NCBI GenBank assembly: GCA_013146195.2
Contig: CM028379.1
Location: 110,106,168-110,170,167, forward strand
Reading direction: 5' to 3'
DNA from: Codonopsis lanceolata
Lineage: Eukaryota > Streptophyta > Magnoliopsida > Asterales > Campanulaceae
Length of the DNA stretch: 64,000 nucleotides
Position 1 is the stretch's first letter. Each line of letters opens with the position of its first letter. The notes below the pieces were generated by a model. The model did no database searches. It was not told the origin of the DNA and was given only the letters and a program-made list of their open reading frames with translations. Made by a program: the position numbers and the translations under genes. Shown here piece by piece: positions 21,149-32,000 of this stretch.

Positions 21149-21630
21149 ATCATCGAGAATGCAAAATGGTGGTACCACGCATTTCACAAAGTCTGGCCAT
21201 GGTTGGAGGCTGGAGTCCTCGATCTTCCTAATATGACAAATCTTGGATGGCATTACGCCTCATGGATTTTTGAAGTTAAATTCTTTTTAAATTACAATTA
21301 AATAAGTCTAATACACTAACACAACCTTTTTTTATGGTAAATTCAGGGGACCTGGTGTGGTTATTCTGATCCTATCATGGGTAATAACATTGTACACTCT
21401 ATGGCAAATGGTTGAATGGCATGAAATGGTTCCAAAAAATCGGTTCGACAGATACCATGAACTAGGGCAGCATGCTTTTGGCGAAAAGCTCGTTCTATAT
21501 ATCGTGGTGCCCCAACAGTTGATCTGTGAAGTAGGTGTAAACATTGTATATATGGTTACTGGTGGGACATCACTGAAGAAGTTTCATAATATTGTGTGTA
21601 AAGACTGCAAATAAATCAAAACTTCCTATT
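21149..21630 (+). pseudogene. First visible LHT repeat copy, truncated by the gap
   Basis: The gap removes the start of the 155-nt exon; the sequence resumes at its ATCATC...AATGCAAAATGGTGG part. The larger exon from 21347 is well preserved up to the TAA at 21612. The following part (21630-21850) carries the family block ASVHFVLSHLPNFNS. Confidence 0.85.
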
Positions 21631-24600
21631 TCATTATGATCTTTGCTTCTGTCCATTTTGTACTCTCTCACCTTCCCAACTTCAACTCCATCTCCGGTGT
21701 CTCTTTGGCAGCTGCAGTCATGTCTTATAGTGTTTACGCTAGGAAAATGTGGTCATGGAACGGTCAAAAAAGAAAAACTTCCGTACGCGGGCCTTTTTTA
21801 CCCTTTTTAATTATTTTCTTCTCGGTTATGGTGTGTTCATATGTATCATAAAATTCGCTTTTATATTCAACTAGTCAAGTCTTCGCAGCGGGTTGCACGC
21901 ATGTTGCGTATGTTGTTACGCATGTTGCATGTGTTGTCAATGATTTTTTAATGATTCTTCTCAGTTATGGTGTGTTCATATGTTGCACGAATGTTGCACG
22001 TATGTTGCACGCATGTTGCAGGATGAGAGGACGGCGGAGCAGAAAGCAATAGATGATTGGCTACCAATCACATCATCAAGGAATGCAAAATGGTGGTACT
22101 ACGCATTTCACAACGTCACGACCATGGTTGGGTGGAGTCCTCCTCGGTCTTCCATGCTATGCTATGACAAATCTTGGATGGCATTACGTCTCATGGATTT
22201 TTGAAGTTAAAATTCTTTTAGAATTACAATTAAATAGAGTCCTAATACACTAACACAACCTTTTTTTATGGTAAATTCAGGGGACCTGGTGTGGTTATTC
22301 TGATCCTATCATGGGTAATAACATTGTACACTCTATGGCAAATGGTTGAATGGCATGAAATGGTTCCAAAAATCGGTTCGACAGATACCATGAACTAGGG
22401 CGGCATGCTTTTGGCGAAAAGCTCGGTCTATATATCGTGGTGCCCCAACAGTTGATCTGTGACGTGAGTGTAAACATTGTATATATAGGTTCTTGGTGGG
22501 ACATCAGAAGAAGTTTCATAATCTGTTGTAAAGACTGCAAATAAATCAAAACTTCCTATTTCATTATGAACTTTGCTTCTGTCCATTTTGTACTCTCTCA
22601 CCTTCCCAACTTCAACTCCATCTCCGGTGTCTCTTTGGCAGCTGCAGTCATGTCTTATAGTGTTTACGCTAGGAAAATGTGGTCATGGAACCGATCGAAA
22701 AAGAAAACTTCCGTCAGGCCTTTTTACCCTTTTTAATTATTTTCTTCTCAGTTATGGTGTGTTCATATGTATCATAAAATTCGCTTTTATATTCAACTAG
22801 TCAAGTGCACGCGGGTTGCACGCATGTTGCATGTGTTGTCAATGATTTTTTTTAATGATTCTTCTCAGTTATGGTGTGTTCATATGTTGCACGCATGTTG
22901 CACGTATGTTGCACGCATGTTGCAAGATGAGAGGACGGCGGAGCAGAAGGCAATAGATGATTGGCTACCAATCACATCATCAAGGAATGCAAAATGGTGG
23001 TACTACGCATTTCACAACGTCCACGGCCATGGTTGGGCTGGAGTCCTCGGTCTTCCCTATGCTATGACAAATCTTGGATGGCATTACGTCTCATGGATTT
23101 TTGAAGTTAAAATTCTTTTAGAATTACAATTAAATAGAGTCCTAATACACTAACACAACCTTTTTTATGGTAAATTCAGGGGACCTGGTGTGGTTATTCT
23201 GATCCTATCATGGGTAATAACATTGTACACTCTATGGCAAATGGTTGAATGGCATGAAATGGTTCCAAAAAATCGGTTCGAGGATACCATGAACTAGGGC
23301 AGCATGCTTTTGGCGAAAAGCTCGGTCTATATATCGTGGTGCCCAACAGTTGATCGTGAAGTAGGTGTAAACATTGTATATATGGTTCTTGGTGGGACAT
23401 CACGAAGAAGTTTCATAATCTTGTGTAAAGGCTGCAAATAAATCAAAACTTCCTATTTCATTATGATCTTTGCTTCTGTCCATTTTGTACTCTCTCACCT
23501 TCCCAACTTCAACTCCATCTCCGGTGTCTCTTTGGCAGCTGCAGTCATGTCTTATAGTGTTTACGCTAGGAAAATGTGGTCATGGAACCAGTCGAAAAAG
23601 AAAAACTTCCGTACAGGCCTTTTTACCCTTTTTAATTATTTTCTTCTCAGTTATGGTGTGTTCATATGTATCATAAAATTCGCTTTTATATTCAACTAGT
23701 CAAGTGCACGCGGGTTGCACGCATGTTGCATATGTTGCCGCATGTTGCATGTGTTGTCAATGATTTTTTTAATGATTCTTCTCGGTTATGGTGTGTTCAT
23801 ATGTTGCACGCATGTTGCATGTTGCACGTTGTTGCGAGATGAGAGGGCGGCGGAGCGAAGGCAATAGATGATTGGCTACCAATCACATCATCAAGGAATG
23901 CAAAATGGTGGTACTCGCATTTCACAACGTCACGGCCATGGTTGGGCTGAGTCCTCGGTCTTCCCTATGCTATGACAAATCTTGGATGGCATTACGTCTC
24001 ATGGATTTTTGAAGTTAAAATTCTTTTAGAATTGCAATTAAATAGAGTCCTAATACACTAACACAACCTTTTTTTATGGTAAATTAAGGGGACCTGGTGT
24101 GGTTATTCTGATCCTATCATGGGTAATAACATTGTACACTCTATGGCAAATGGTTGAATGGCATGAAATGGTTCCAAAAAATCGGTTCGACAGATACCAT
24201 GAACTAGGGCAGCATGCTTTTGGCGAAAAGCTCGGTCTATATATCGTGGTGCCCCAACAGTTGATCTGTGAAGTAGGTGTAAACATTGTATATATGGTTA
24301 CTGGTGGGACATCACTGAAGAAGTTTCATAATACTGTGTGTAAAGGCGCAAATAAATCAAAACTTCCTATTTCATTATGATCTTTGCTTCGTCCATTTTG
24401 TACTCTCTCACCTTCCCAACTTCAACTCCATCTCCGGTGTCTCTTTGGCGGTGCGATTCTTCATGTCTTATAGTGTTTACGCTAGGAAAATGTGGTCATG
24501 GAACCAGTCGAAAAAGAAAAACTTCCGTACAGGCCTTTTTACCCTTTTTAATTATTTTCTTCTCAGTTATGGTGTGTTCATATGTATCATAAAATTCGCT

Positions 24601-27600
24601 TTTATATTCAACTAGTCAAGTGCACGCGGGTTGCACGCATGTTGCACGTATGTTGCATGTTGCATGTGTTGTCAATGATTTTTTTAATGATTCTTCTCGG
24701 TTATGGTGTGTTCATATGTTGCATGTTGCGTATGTTGCATGTTGCATGTTGCGAGGATGAGAGGGCGGAGGCGAAGGCAATAGATGATTGGCTACCAATC
24801 ACATCATCAAGGAATGCAAAATGGTGGTACTACGCATTTCACAAGCGTCACGGCCATGGTTGGAGCTGAGTCCTCGGTCTTCCCTATGCTATGACAAATC
24901 TTGGATGGCATTACGTCTCATGGATTTTTGAAGTTAAAATTCTTTTAGAATTACAATTAAATAGAGTCCTAATACACTAACACAACCTTTTTTTATGGTA
25001 AATTCAGGGGACCTGGTGTGGTTATTCTGATCCTATCATGGGTAATAACATTGTACACTCTATGGCAAATGGTTGAATGGCATGAAATGGTTCCAAAAAA
25101 TCGGTTCGACAGATACCATGAACTAGGGCAGCATGCTTTTGGCGAAAAGCTCGGTCTATATATCGTGGTGCCCCAACAGGTTGATACGTGAAGTAGGTGT
25201 AAACATTGTATATATAGTTCTTGGTGGGACATCACGAAGAAGTTTCATAATCTGTGTAAAGGCGCAAATAAATCAAAACTTCCTATTTCATTATGATCTT
25301 TGCTTCTGTCCATTTTGTACTCTCTCACCTTCCCAACTTCAACTCCATCTCCGGTGTCTCTTTGGCAGCTGCAGTCATGTCTTATAGTGTTTACGCTAGG
25401 AAAATGTGGTCATGGAACCAGTCAAAAAAGAAAAACTTCCGTACAGGCCTTTTTACCCTTTTTAATTATTTTCTTCTCAGTTATGGTGTGTTCATATGTA
25501 TCATAAAATTCGCTTTTATATTCAACTAGTCAAGTGCAGCGGGTTGCACGCATGTTGCACGTATGTTGCCGCATGTTGCATGTGTTGTCAATGATTTTTT
25601 TAATGATTCTTCTCAGTTATGGTGTGTTCATATGTTGCACGCATGTTGCACGTATGTTGCACGCATGTTGCAGGATGAGAGGACGGCGGAGCAGAAGGCA
25701 ATAGATGATTGGCTACCAATCACATCATCAAGGAATGCAAAATGGTGGTACTCTGCATTTCACAAGTCACGGCCATGGTTGGGCTGAGTCCTCGGTCTTC
25801 CCTATGCTATGACAAATCTTGGATGGCATTACGTCTCATGGATTTTTGAAGTTAAAATTCTTTTAGAATTACAATTAAATAGAGTCCTAATACACTAACA
25901 CAACCTTTTTTTATGGTAAATTCAGGGGACCTGGTGTGGTTATTCTGATCCTATCATGGGTAATAACATTGTACACTCTATGGCAAATGGTTGAATGGCA
26001 TGAAATGGTTCCAAAAATCGGTTCGACAGATACCATGAACTAGGGCAGCATGCTTTTGGCGAAAAGCTTCGGTCTATATATCGTGGTGCCCCAACAGTTG
26101 ATCGTGAAGTAGGTGTAAACATTGTATATATGGTTCTTGGTGGGACATCACGAAGAAGTTTCATAATCGTGTGTAAAGGCGCAAATAAATCAAAACTTCC
26201 TATTTCATTATGATCTTTGCTTCTGTCCATTTTGTACTCTCTCACCTTCCCAACTTCAACTCCATCTCCGGTGTCTCTTTGGCAGCTGCAGTCATGTCTT
26301 ATAGTGTTTACGCTAGGAAAATGTGGTCATGGAACCAGTCGAAAAAGAAAAACTTCCGTACAGGCCTTTTTACCCTTTTTAATTATTTTCTTCTCAGTTA
26401 TGGTGTGTTCATATGTATCATAAAATTCGCTTTTATATTCAACTAGTCAAGTGCAGCGGGTTGCACGCATGTTGCACGTATGTTGCATGTGCATGTGTTG
26501 TCAATGATTTTTTTAATGATTCTTCTCAGTTATGGTGTGTTCATATGTTGCACGCATGTTGCAGGATGAGAGGACGGCGGAGCAGAAGGCAATAGATGAT
26601 TGGCTACCAATCACATCATCAAGGAATGCAAAATGGTGGTACTCTGCATTTCACAACGTCACGGCCATGGTTGGAGCTGGAGTCCTCAGTCTTCCCTATG
26701 CTATGACAAATCTTGGATGGCATTACGTCTCATGGATTTTTGAAGTTAAAATTCTTTTAGAATTACAATTAAATAGAGTCCTAATACACTAACACAACCT
26801 TTTTTTATGGTAAATTCAGGGGACCTGGTGTGGTTATTCTGATCCTATCATGGGTAATAACATTGTACACTCTATGGCAAATGGTTGAATGGCATGAAAT
26901 GGTTCCAAAAAATCGGTTCGACAGATACCATGAACTAGGGCGCATGCTTTTGGCGAAAAGCTTCGGTCTATATATCGTGGTGCCCCAACAGGTTGATACG
27001 TGAAGTAGGTGTAAACATTGTATATATAGTTCTTGGTGGGACATCAGCGAAGAAGTTTCATAATCTTGTGTGTAAAGGCGCAAATAAATCAAAACTTCCT
27101 ATTTCATTATGATCTTTGCTTCTGTCCATTTTGTACTCTCTCACCTTCCCAACTTCAACTCCATCTCCGGTGTCTCTTTGGCAGCTGCAGTCATGTCTTA
27201 TAGTGTTTACGCTAGGAAAATGTGGTCATGGAACCAGTCGAAAAAGAAAAACTTCCGTACAGGCCTTTTTACCCTTTTTAATTATTTTCTTCTCAGTTAT
27301 GGTGTGTTCATATGTATCATAAAATTCGCTTTTATATTCAACTAGTCAAGTGCACGCGGGTTGCACGCATGTTGCACGTATGTTGCACGCATGTTGCATG
27401 TGTTGTCAATGATTTTTTTTAATGATTCTTCTCAGTTATGGTGTGTTCATATGTTGCACGCATGTTGCAGGATGAGAGGACGGCGGAGCAGAAGGCAATA
27501 GATGATTGGCTACCAATCACATCATCAAGGAATGCAAAATGGTGGTACTCTGCATTTCACAACGTCACGGCCATGGTTGGAGCTGGAGTCCTCAGTCTTC

Positions 27601-28182
27601 CCTATGCTATGACAAATCTTGGATGGCATTACGTCTCATGGATTTTTGAAGTTAAAATTCTTTTAGAATTACAATTAAATAGAGTCCTAATACACTAACA
27701 CAACCTTTTTTTATGGTAAATTCAGGGGACCTGGTGTGGTTATTCTGATCCTATCATGGGTAATAACATTGTACACTCTATGGCAAATGGTTGAATGGCA
27801 TGAAATGGTTCCAAAAAATCGGTTCGACAGATACCATGAACTAGGGCATGCTTTTGGCGAAAAGCTTCGGTCTATATATCGTGGTGCCCCAACAGGTTGA
27901 TACGTGAAGTAGGTGTAAACATTGTATATATGGTTCTTGGTGGGACATCAGAAGAAGTTTCATAATCTGTGTAAAGGCGCAAATAAATCAAAACTTCCTA
28001 TTTCATTATGATCTTTGCTTCTGTCCATTTTGTACTCTCTCACCTTCCCAACTTCAACTCCATCTCCGGTGTCTCTTTGGCAGCTGCAGTCATGTCTTAT
28101 AGTGTTTACGCTAGGAAAATGTGGTCATGGAACCAGTCAAAAAAGAAAAACTTCCGTACATGCCTTTTTACCCTTTTTAATT

Positions 28183-28344
28183 ATTTTCTTCTCAGTTATG
28201 GTGTGTTCATATGTATCATAAAATTCGCTTTTATATTCAACTAGTCAAGTGCACGCGGGTTGCACGCATGTTGCACGCATGTTGCATGTGTTGTCAATGA
28301 TTTTTTTTAATGATTCTTCTCAGTTATGGTGTGTTCATATGTTG
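28183..28344 (+). repeat. Internal short duplication within the unit (representative)
   Basis: TTCTTCTCAGTTATGGTGTG followed by TTCATATGT occurs twice in each unit, here starting near 28185 and 28313, about 128 bp apart. The two differ in what follows (ATCATAAAATTCG versus the minisatellite). It points to a local duplication that preceded amplification of the 906-bp unit. Confidence 0.8.
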
Positions 28345-28369
28345 CACGCATGTTGCACGCATGTTGCAG
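28249..28369 (+). repeat. 11-bp minisatellite clusters within a unit (representative)
   Basis: TTGCACGCATG and its variant TTGCACGTATG (11 bp) repeat in two clusters per unit. Here they are at about 28259-28290 and 28340-28369. The copy number per cluster varies between units from about one to four. The second cluster runs into the exon: its last partial repeat is TTGCAG, which serves as the splice acceptor. Similar clusters recur in every unit. Confidence 0.85.
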
Positions 28370-28524
28370 GATGAGAGGACGGCGGAGCAGAAGGCAATAG
28401 ATGATTGGCTACCAATCACATCATCAAGGAATGCAAAATGGTGGTACTCTGCATTTCACAACGTCACGGCCATGGTTGGCGCTGGAGTCCTCAGTCTTAC
28501 CTATAATATGGCAAATCTTGGATG
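28370..28524 (+). pseudogene. LHT fragment, first exon of the unit (representative copy)
   Basis: This 155-nt exon follows TTGCAG and reads DERTAEQKAIDDW, WLPITSSRNAKWWYSAFHNV and an ending NLGW. It ends in phase after TG, so the codon TGG is completed by the next exon. It covers the cytosolic N-terminal tail and the first membrane helix. In several neighbours (about 26570-31210) this exon is open throughout. In others it has small indels at CTG/CAG sites. This copy has a local variant (SLTYNMANLGW instead of SLPYAMTNLGW). Confidence 0.85.
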
Positions 28525-28624
28525 GCATTACGTCTCATGGATTTTTGAAGTTAAAATTCTTTTAGAATTACAATTAAATAGAGTCCTAATACACTAACAC
28601 AACCTTTTTTTATGGTAAATTCAG
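28525..28624 (+). other. Retained GC-AG intron of the LHT fragment (representative copy)
   Basis: A 100-bp AT-rich intron begins GCATTACG and ends ATTCAG. Joining TTGGATG to GGGGACCTGG gives LGWGPGV, exactly the family sequence, so the boundaries are right and the donor is GC rather than GT. Reading through it instead gives GWHYVSWIFE and a stop. The GC donor is present in all copies inspected. Confidence 0.8.
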
Positions 28625-29009
28625 GGGACCTGGTGTGGTTATTCTGATCCTATCATGGGTAATAACATTGTACACTCTATGGCAAATGGTTGAATGGCAT
28701 GAAATGGTTCCAAAAAATCGGTTCGACAGATACCATGAACTAGGGCAGCATGCTTTTGGCGAAAAGCTCGGTCTATATATCGTGGTGCCCCAACAGTTGA
28801 TCTGTGAAGTAGGTGTAAACATTGTATATATGGTTACTGGTGGGACATCACTGAAGAAGTTTCATAATACTGTGTGTAAAGACTGCAAATAAATCAAAAC
28901 TTCCTATTTCATTATGATCTTTGCTTCTGTCCATTTTGTACTCTCTCACCTTCCCAACTTCAACTCCATCTCCGGTGTCTCTTTGGCAGCTGCAGTCATG
29001 TCTTATAGT
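28625..29009 (+). pseudogene. LHT fragment, second exon of the unit (representative copy)
   Basis: It encodes GPGVVILILSWVITLYTLW, the RFDRYHELGQHAFGEKLG loop, a third helix ending VGVNIVYMVTGG, then CKDCK followed by TAA at about 28889. Beyond the stop, in frame, comes IKTSYFIMIFASVHFVLSHL and the rest of the fourth helix to AAVMS. Homology to LHT proteins ends there, with no recognisable donor. Confidence 0.85.
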
Positions 29010-32000
29010 GTTTACGCTAGGAAAATGTGGTCATGGAACCAGTCAAAAAAGAAAAACTTCCGTACATGCCTTTTTACCCTTTTTAATTATTTTCTTCTCA
29101 GTTATGGTGTGTTCATATGTATCATAAAATTCGCTTTTATATTCAACTAGTCAAGTGCACGCGGGTTGCACGCATGTTGCACGTATGTTGCACGCATGTT
29201 GCATGTGTTGTCAATGATTTTTTTTAATGATTCTTCTCAGTTATGGTGTGTTCATATGTTGCACGCATGTTGCAGGATGAGAGGACGGCGGAGCAGAAGG
29301 CAATAGATGATTGGCTACCAATCACATCATCAAGGAATGCAAAATGGTGGTACTCTGCATTTCACAACGTCACGGCCATGGTTGGAGCTGGAGTCCTCAG
29401 TCTTCCCTATGCTATGACAAATCTTGGATGGCATTACGTCTCATGGATTTTTGAAGTTAAAATTCTTTTAGAATTACAATTAAATAGAGTCCTAATACAC
29501 TAACACAACCTTTTTTTATGGTAAATTCAGGGGACCTGGTGTGGTTATTCTGATCCTATCATGGGTAATAACATTGTACACTCTATGGCAAATGGTTGAA
29601 TGGCATGAAATGGTTCCAAAAAATCGGTTCGACAGATACCATGAACTAGGGCAGCATGCTTTTGGCGAAAAGCTCGGTCTATATATCGTGGTGCCCCAAC
29701 AGTTGATCTGTGAAGTAGGTGTAAACATTGTATATATGGTTACTGGTGGGACATCACTGAAGAAGTTTCATAATCTGTGTAAAGGCGCAAATAAATCAAA
29801 ACTTCCTATTTCATTATGATCTTTGCTTCTGTCCATTTTGTACTCTCTCACCTTCCCAACTTCAACTCCATCTCCGGTGTCTCTTTGGCGTCATGTCTTA
29901 TAGTGTTTACGCTAGGAAAATGTGGTCATGGAACCAGTCAAAAAAGAAAAACTTCCGTCAGTGCCTTTTTACCCTTTTTAATTATTTTCTTCTCAGTTAT
30001 GGTGTGTTCATATGTATCATAAAATTCGCTTTTATATTCAACTAGTCAAGTGCACGCGGTTGCACGCATGTTGCACGTATGTTGCACGCATGTTGCATGT
30101 GTTGTCAATGATTTTTTTTAATGATTCTTCTCAGTTATGGTGTGTTCATATGTTGCACGCATGTTGCACGATGTTGCAGAGGAGCGAAGGCAATAGATGA
30201 TTGGCTACCAATCACATCATCAAGGAATGCAAAATGGTGGTACTCTGCATTTCACAACGTCACGGCCATGGTTGGAGCTGGAGTCCTCAGTCTTCCCTAT
30301 GCTATGACAAATCTTGGATGGCATTACGTCTCATGGATTTTTGAAGTTAAAATTCTTTTAGAATTACAATTAAATAGAGTCCTAATACACTAACACAACC
30401 TTTTTTATGGTAAATTTAGGGGACCTGGTGTGGTTATTCTGATCCTATCATGGGTAATAACATTGTACACTCTATGGCAAATGGTTGAATGGCATGAAAT
30501 GGTTCCAAAAAATCGGTTCGACAGATACCATGAACTAGGGCAGCATGCTTTTGGCGAAAAGCTCGGTCTATATATCGTGGTGCCCCAACAGTTGATCTGT
30601 GAAGTAGGTGTAAACATTGTATATATGGTTACTGGTGGGACATCACTGAAGAAGTTTCATAATATTGTGTGTAAAGACTGCAAATAAATCAAAACTTCCT
30701 ATTTCATTATGATCTTTGCTTCTGTCCATTTTGTACTCTCTCACCTTCCCAACTTCAACTCCATCTCCGGTGTCTCTTTGGCAGCTGCAGTCATGTCTTA
30801 TAGTGTTTACGCTAGGAAAATGTGGTCATGGAACCAGTCGAAAAAAGAAAAACTTCCATATAGGCCTTTTTACCAATTTTAATTATTTTCTTCTCAGTTA
30901 TGGTGTGTTCATATGTATCATAAAATTCGCTTTTATATTCAACTAGTCAAGTGCACGCGGGTTGCACGCATGTTGCACGTATGTTGCACGCATGTTGCAT
31001 GTGTTGTCAATGATTTTTTTTAATGATTCTTCTCAGTTATGGTGTGTTCATATGTTGCACGTATGTTGCACGCATGTTGCAAGATGAGAGGACGGCGGAG
31101 CAGAAGGCAATAGATGATTGGCTACCAATCACATCATCAAGGAATGCAAAATGGTGGTACTCTGCATTTCACAACGTCACGGCCATGGTTGGAGCTGGAG
31201 TCCTCAGTCTTCCCTATGCTATGACAAATCTTGGATGGCATTACGTCTCATGGATTTTTGAAGTTAAAATTCTTTTAGAATTACAATTAAATAGAGTCCT
31301 AATACACTAACACAACCTTTTTTTATGGTAAATTCAGGGGACCTGGTGTGGTTATTCTGATCCTATCATGGGTAATAACATTGTACACTCTATGGCAAAT
31401 GGTTGAATGGCATGAAATGGTTCCAAAAAATCGGTTCGACAGATACCATGAACTAGGGCAGCATGCTTTTGGCGAAAAGCTCGGTCTATATATCGTGGTG
31501 CCCCAACAGTTGATCTGTGAAGTAGGTGTAAACATTGTATATATGGTTACTGGTGGGACATCACTGAAGAAGTTTCATAATACTGTGTGTAAAGACTGCA
31601 AATAAATCAAAACTTCCTATTTCATTATGATCTTTGCTTCTGTCCATTTTGTACTCTCTCACCTTCCCAACTTCAACTCCATCTCCGGTGTCTCTTTGGC
31701 AGCTGCAGTCATGTCTTATAGTGTTTACGCTAGGAAAATGTGGTCATGGAACCAAAAAAGAAAAACTTCCGCATGGCCTTTTTACCCTTTTTAATTATTT
31801 TCTTCTCAGTTATGGTGTGTTCATATGTATCATAAAATTCGCTTTTATATTCAACTAGTCAAGTGCACGCGGGTTGCACGCATGTTGCACGTATGTTGCA
31901 CGCATGTTGCATGTGTTGTCAATGATTTTTTTTAATGATTCTTCTCAGTTATGGTGTGTTCATATGTTGCACGCATGTTGCAGGATGAGAGGACGGCGGA

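Noticed and set aside
28249..28369. CRISPR-like repeat-spacer structure
   Set aside because: The 11-bp repeats are directly tandem with no unique spacers, and the context is a plant nuclear genome.
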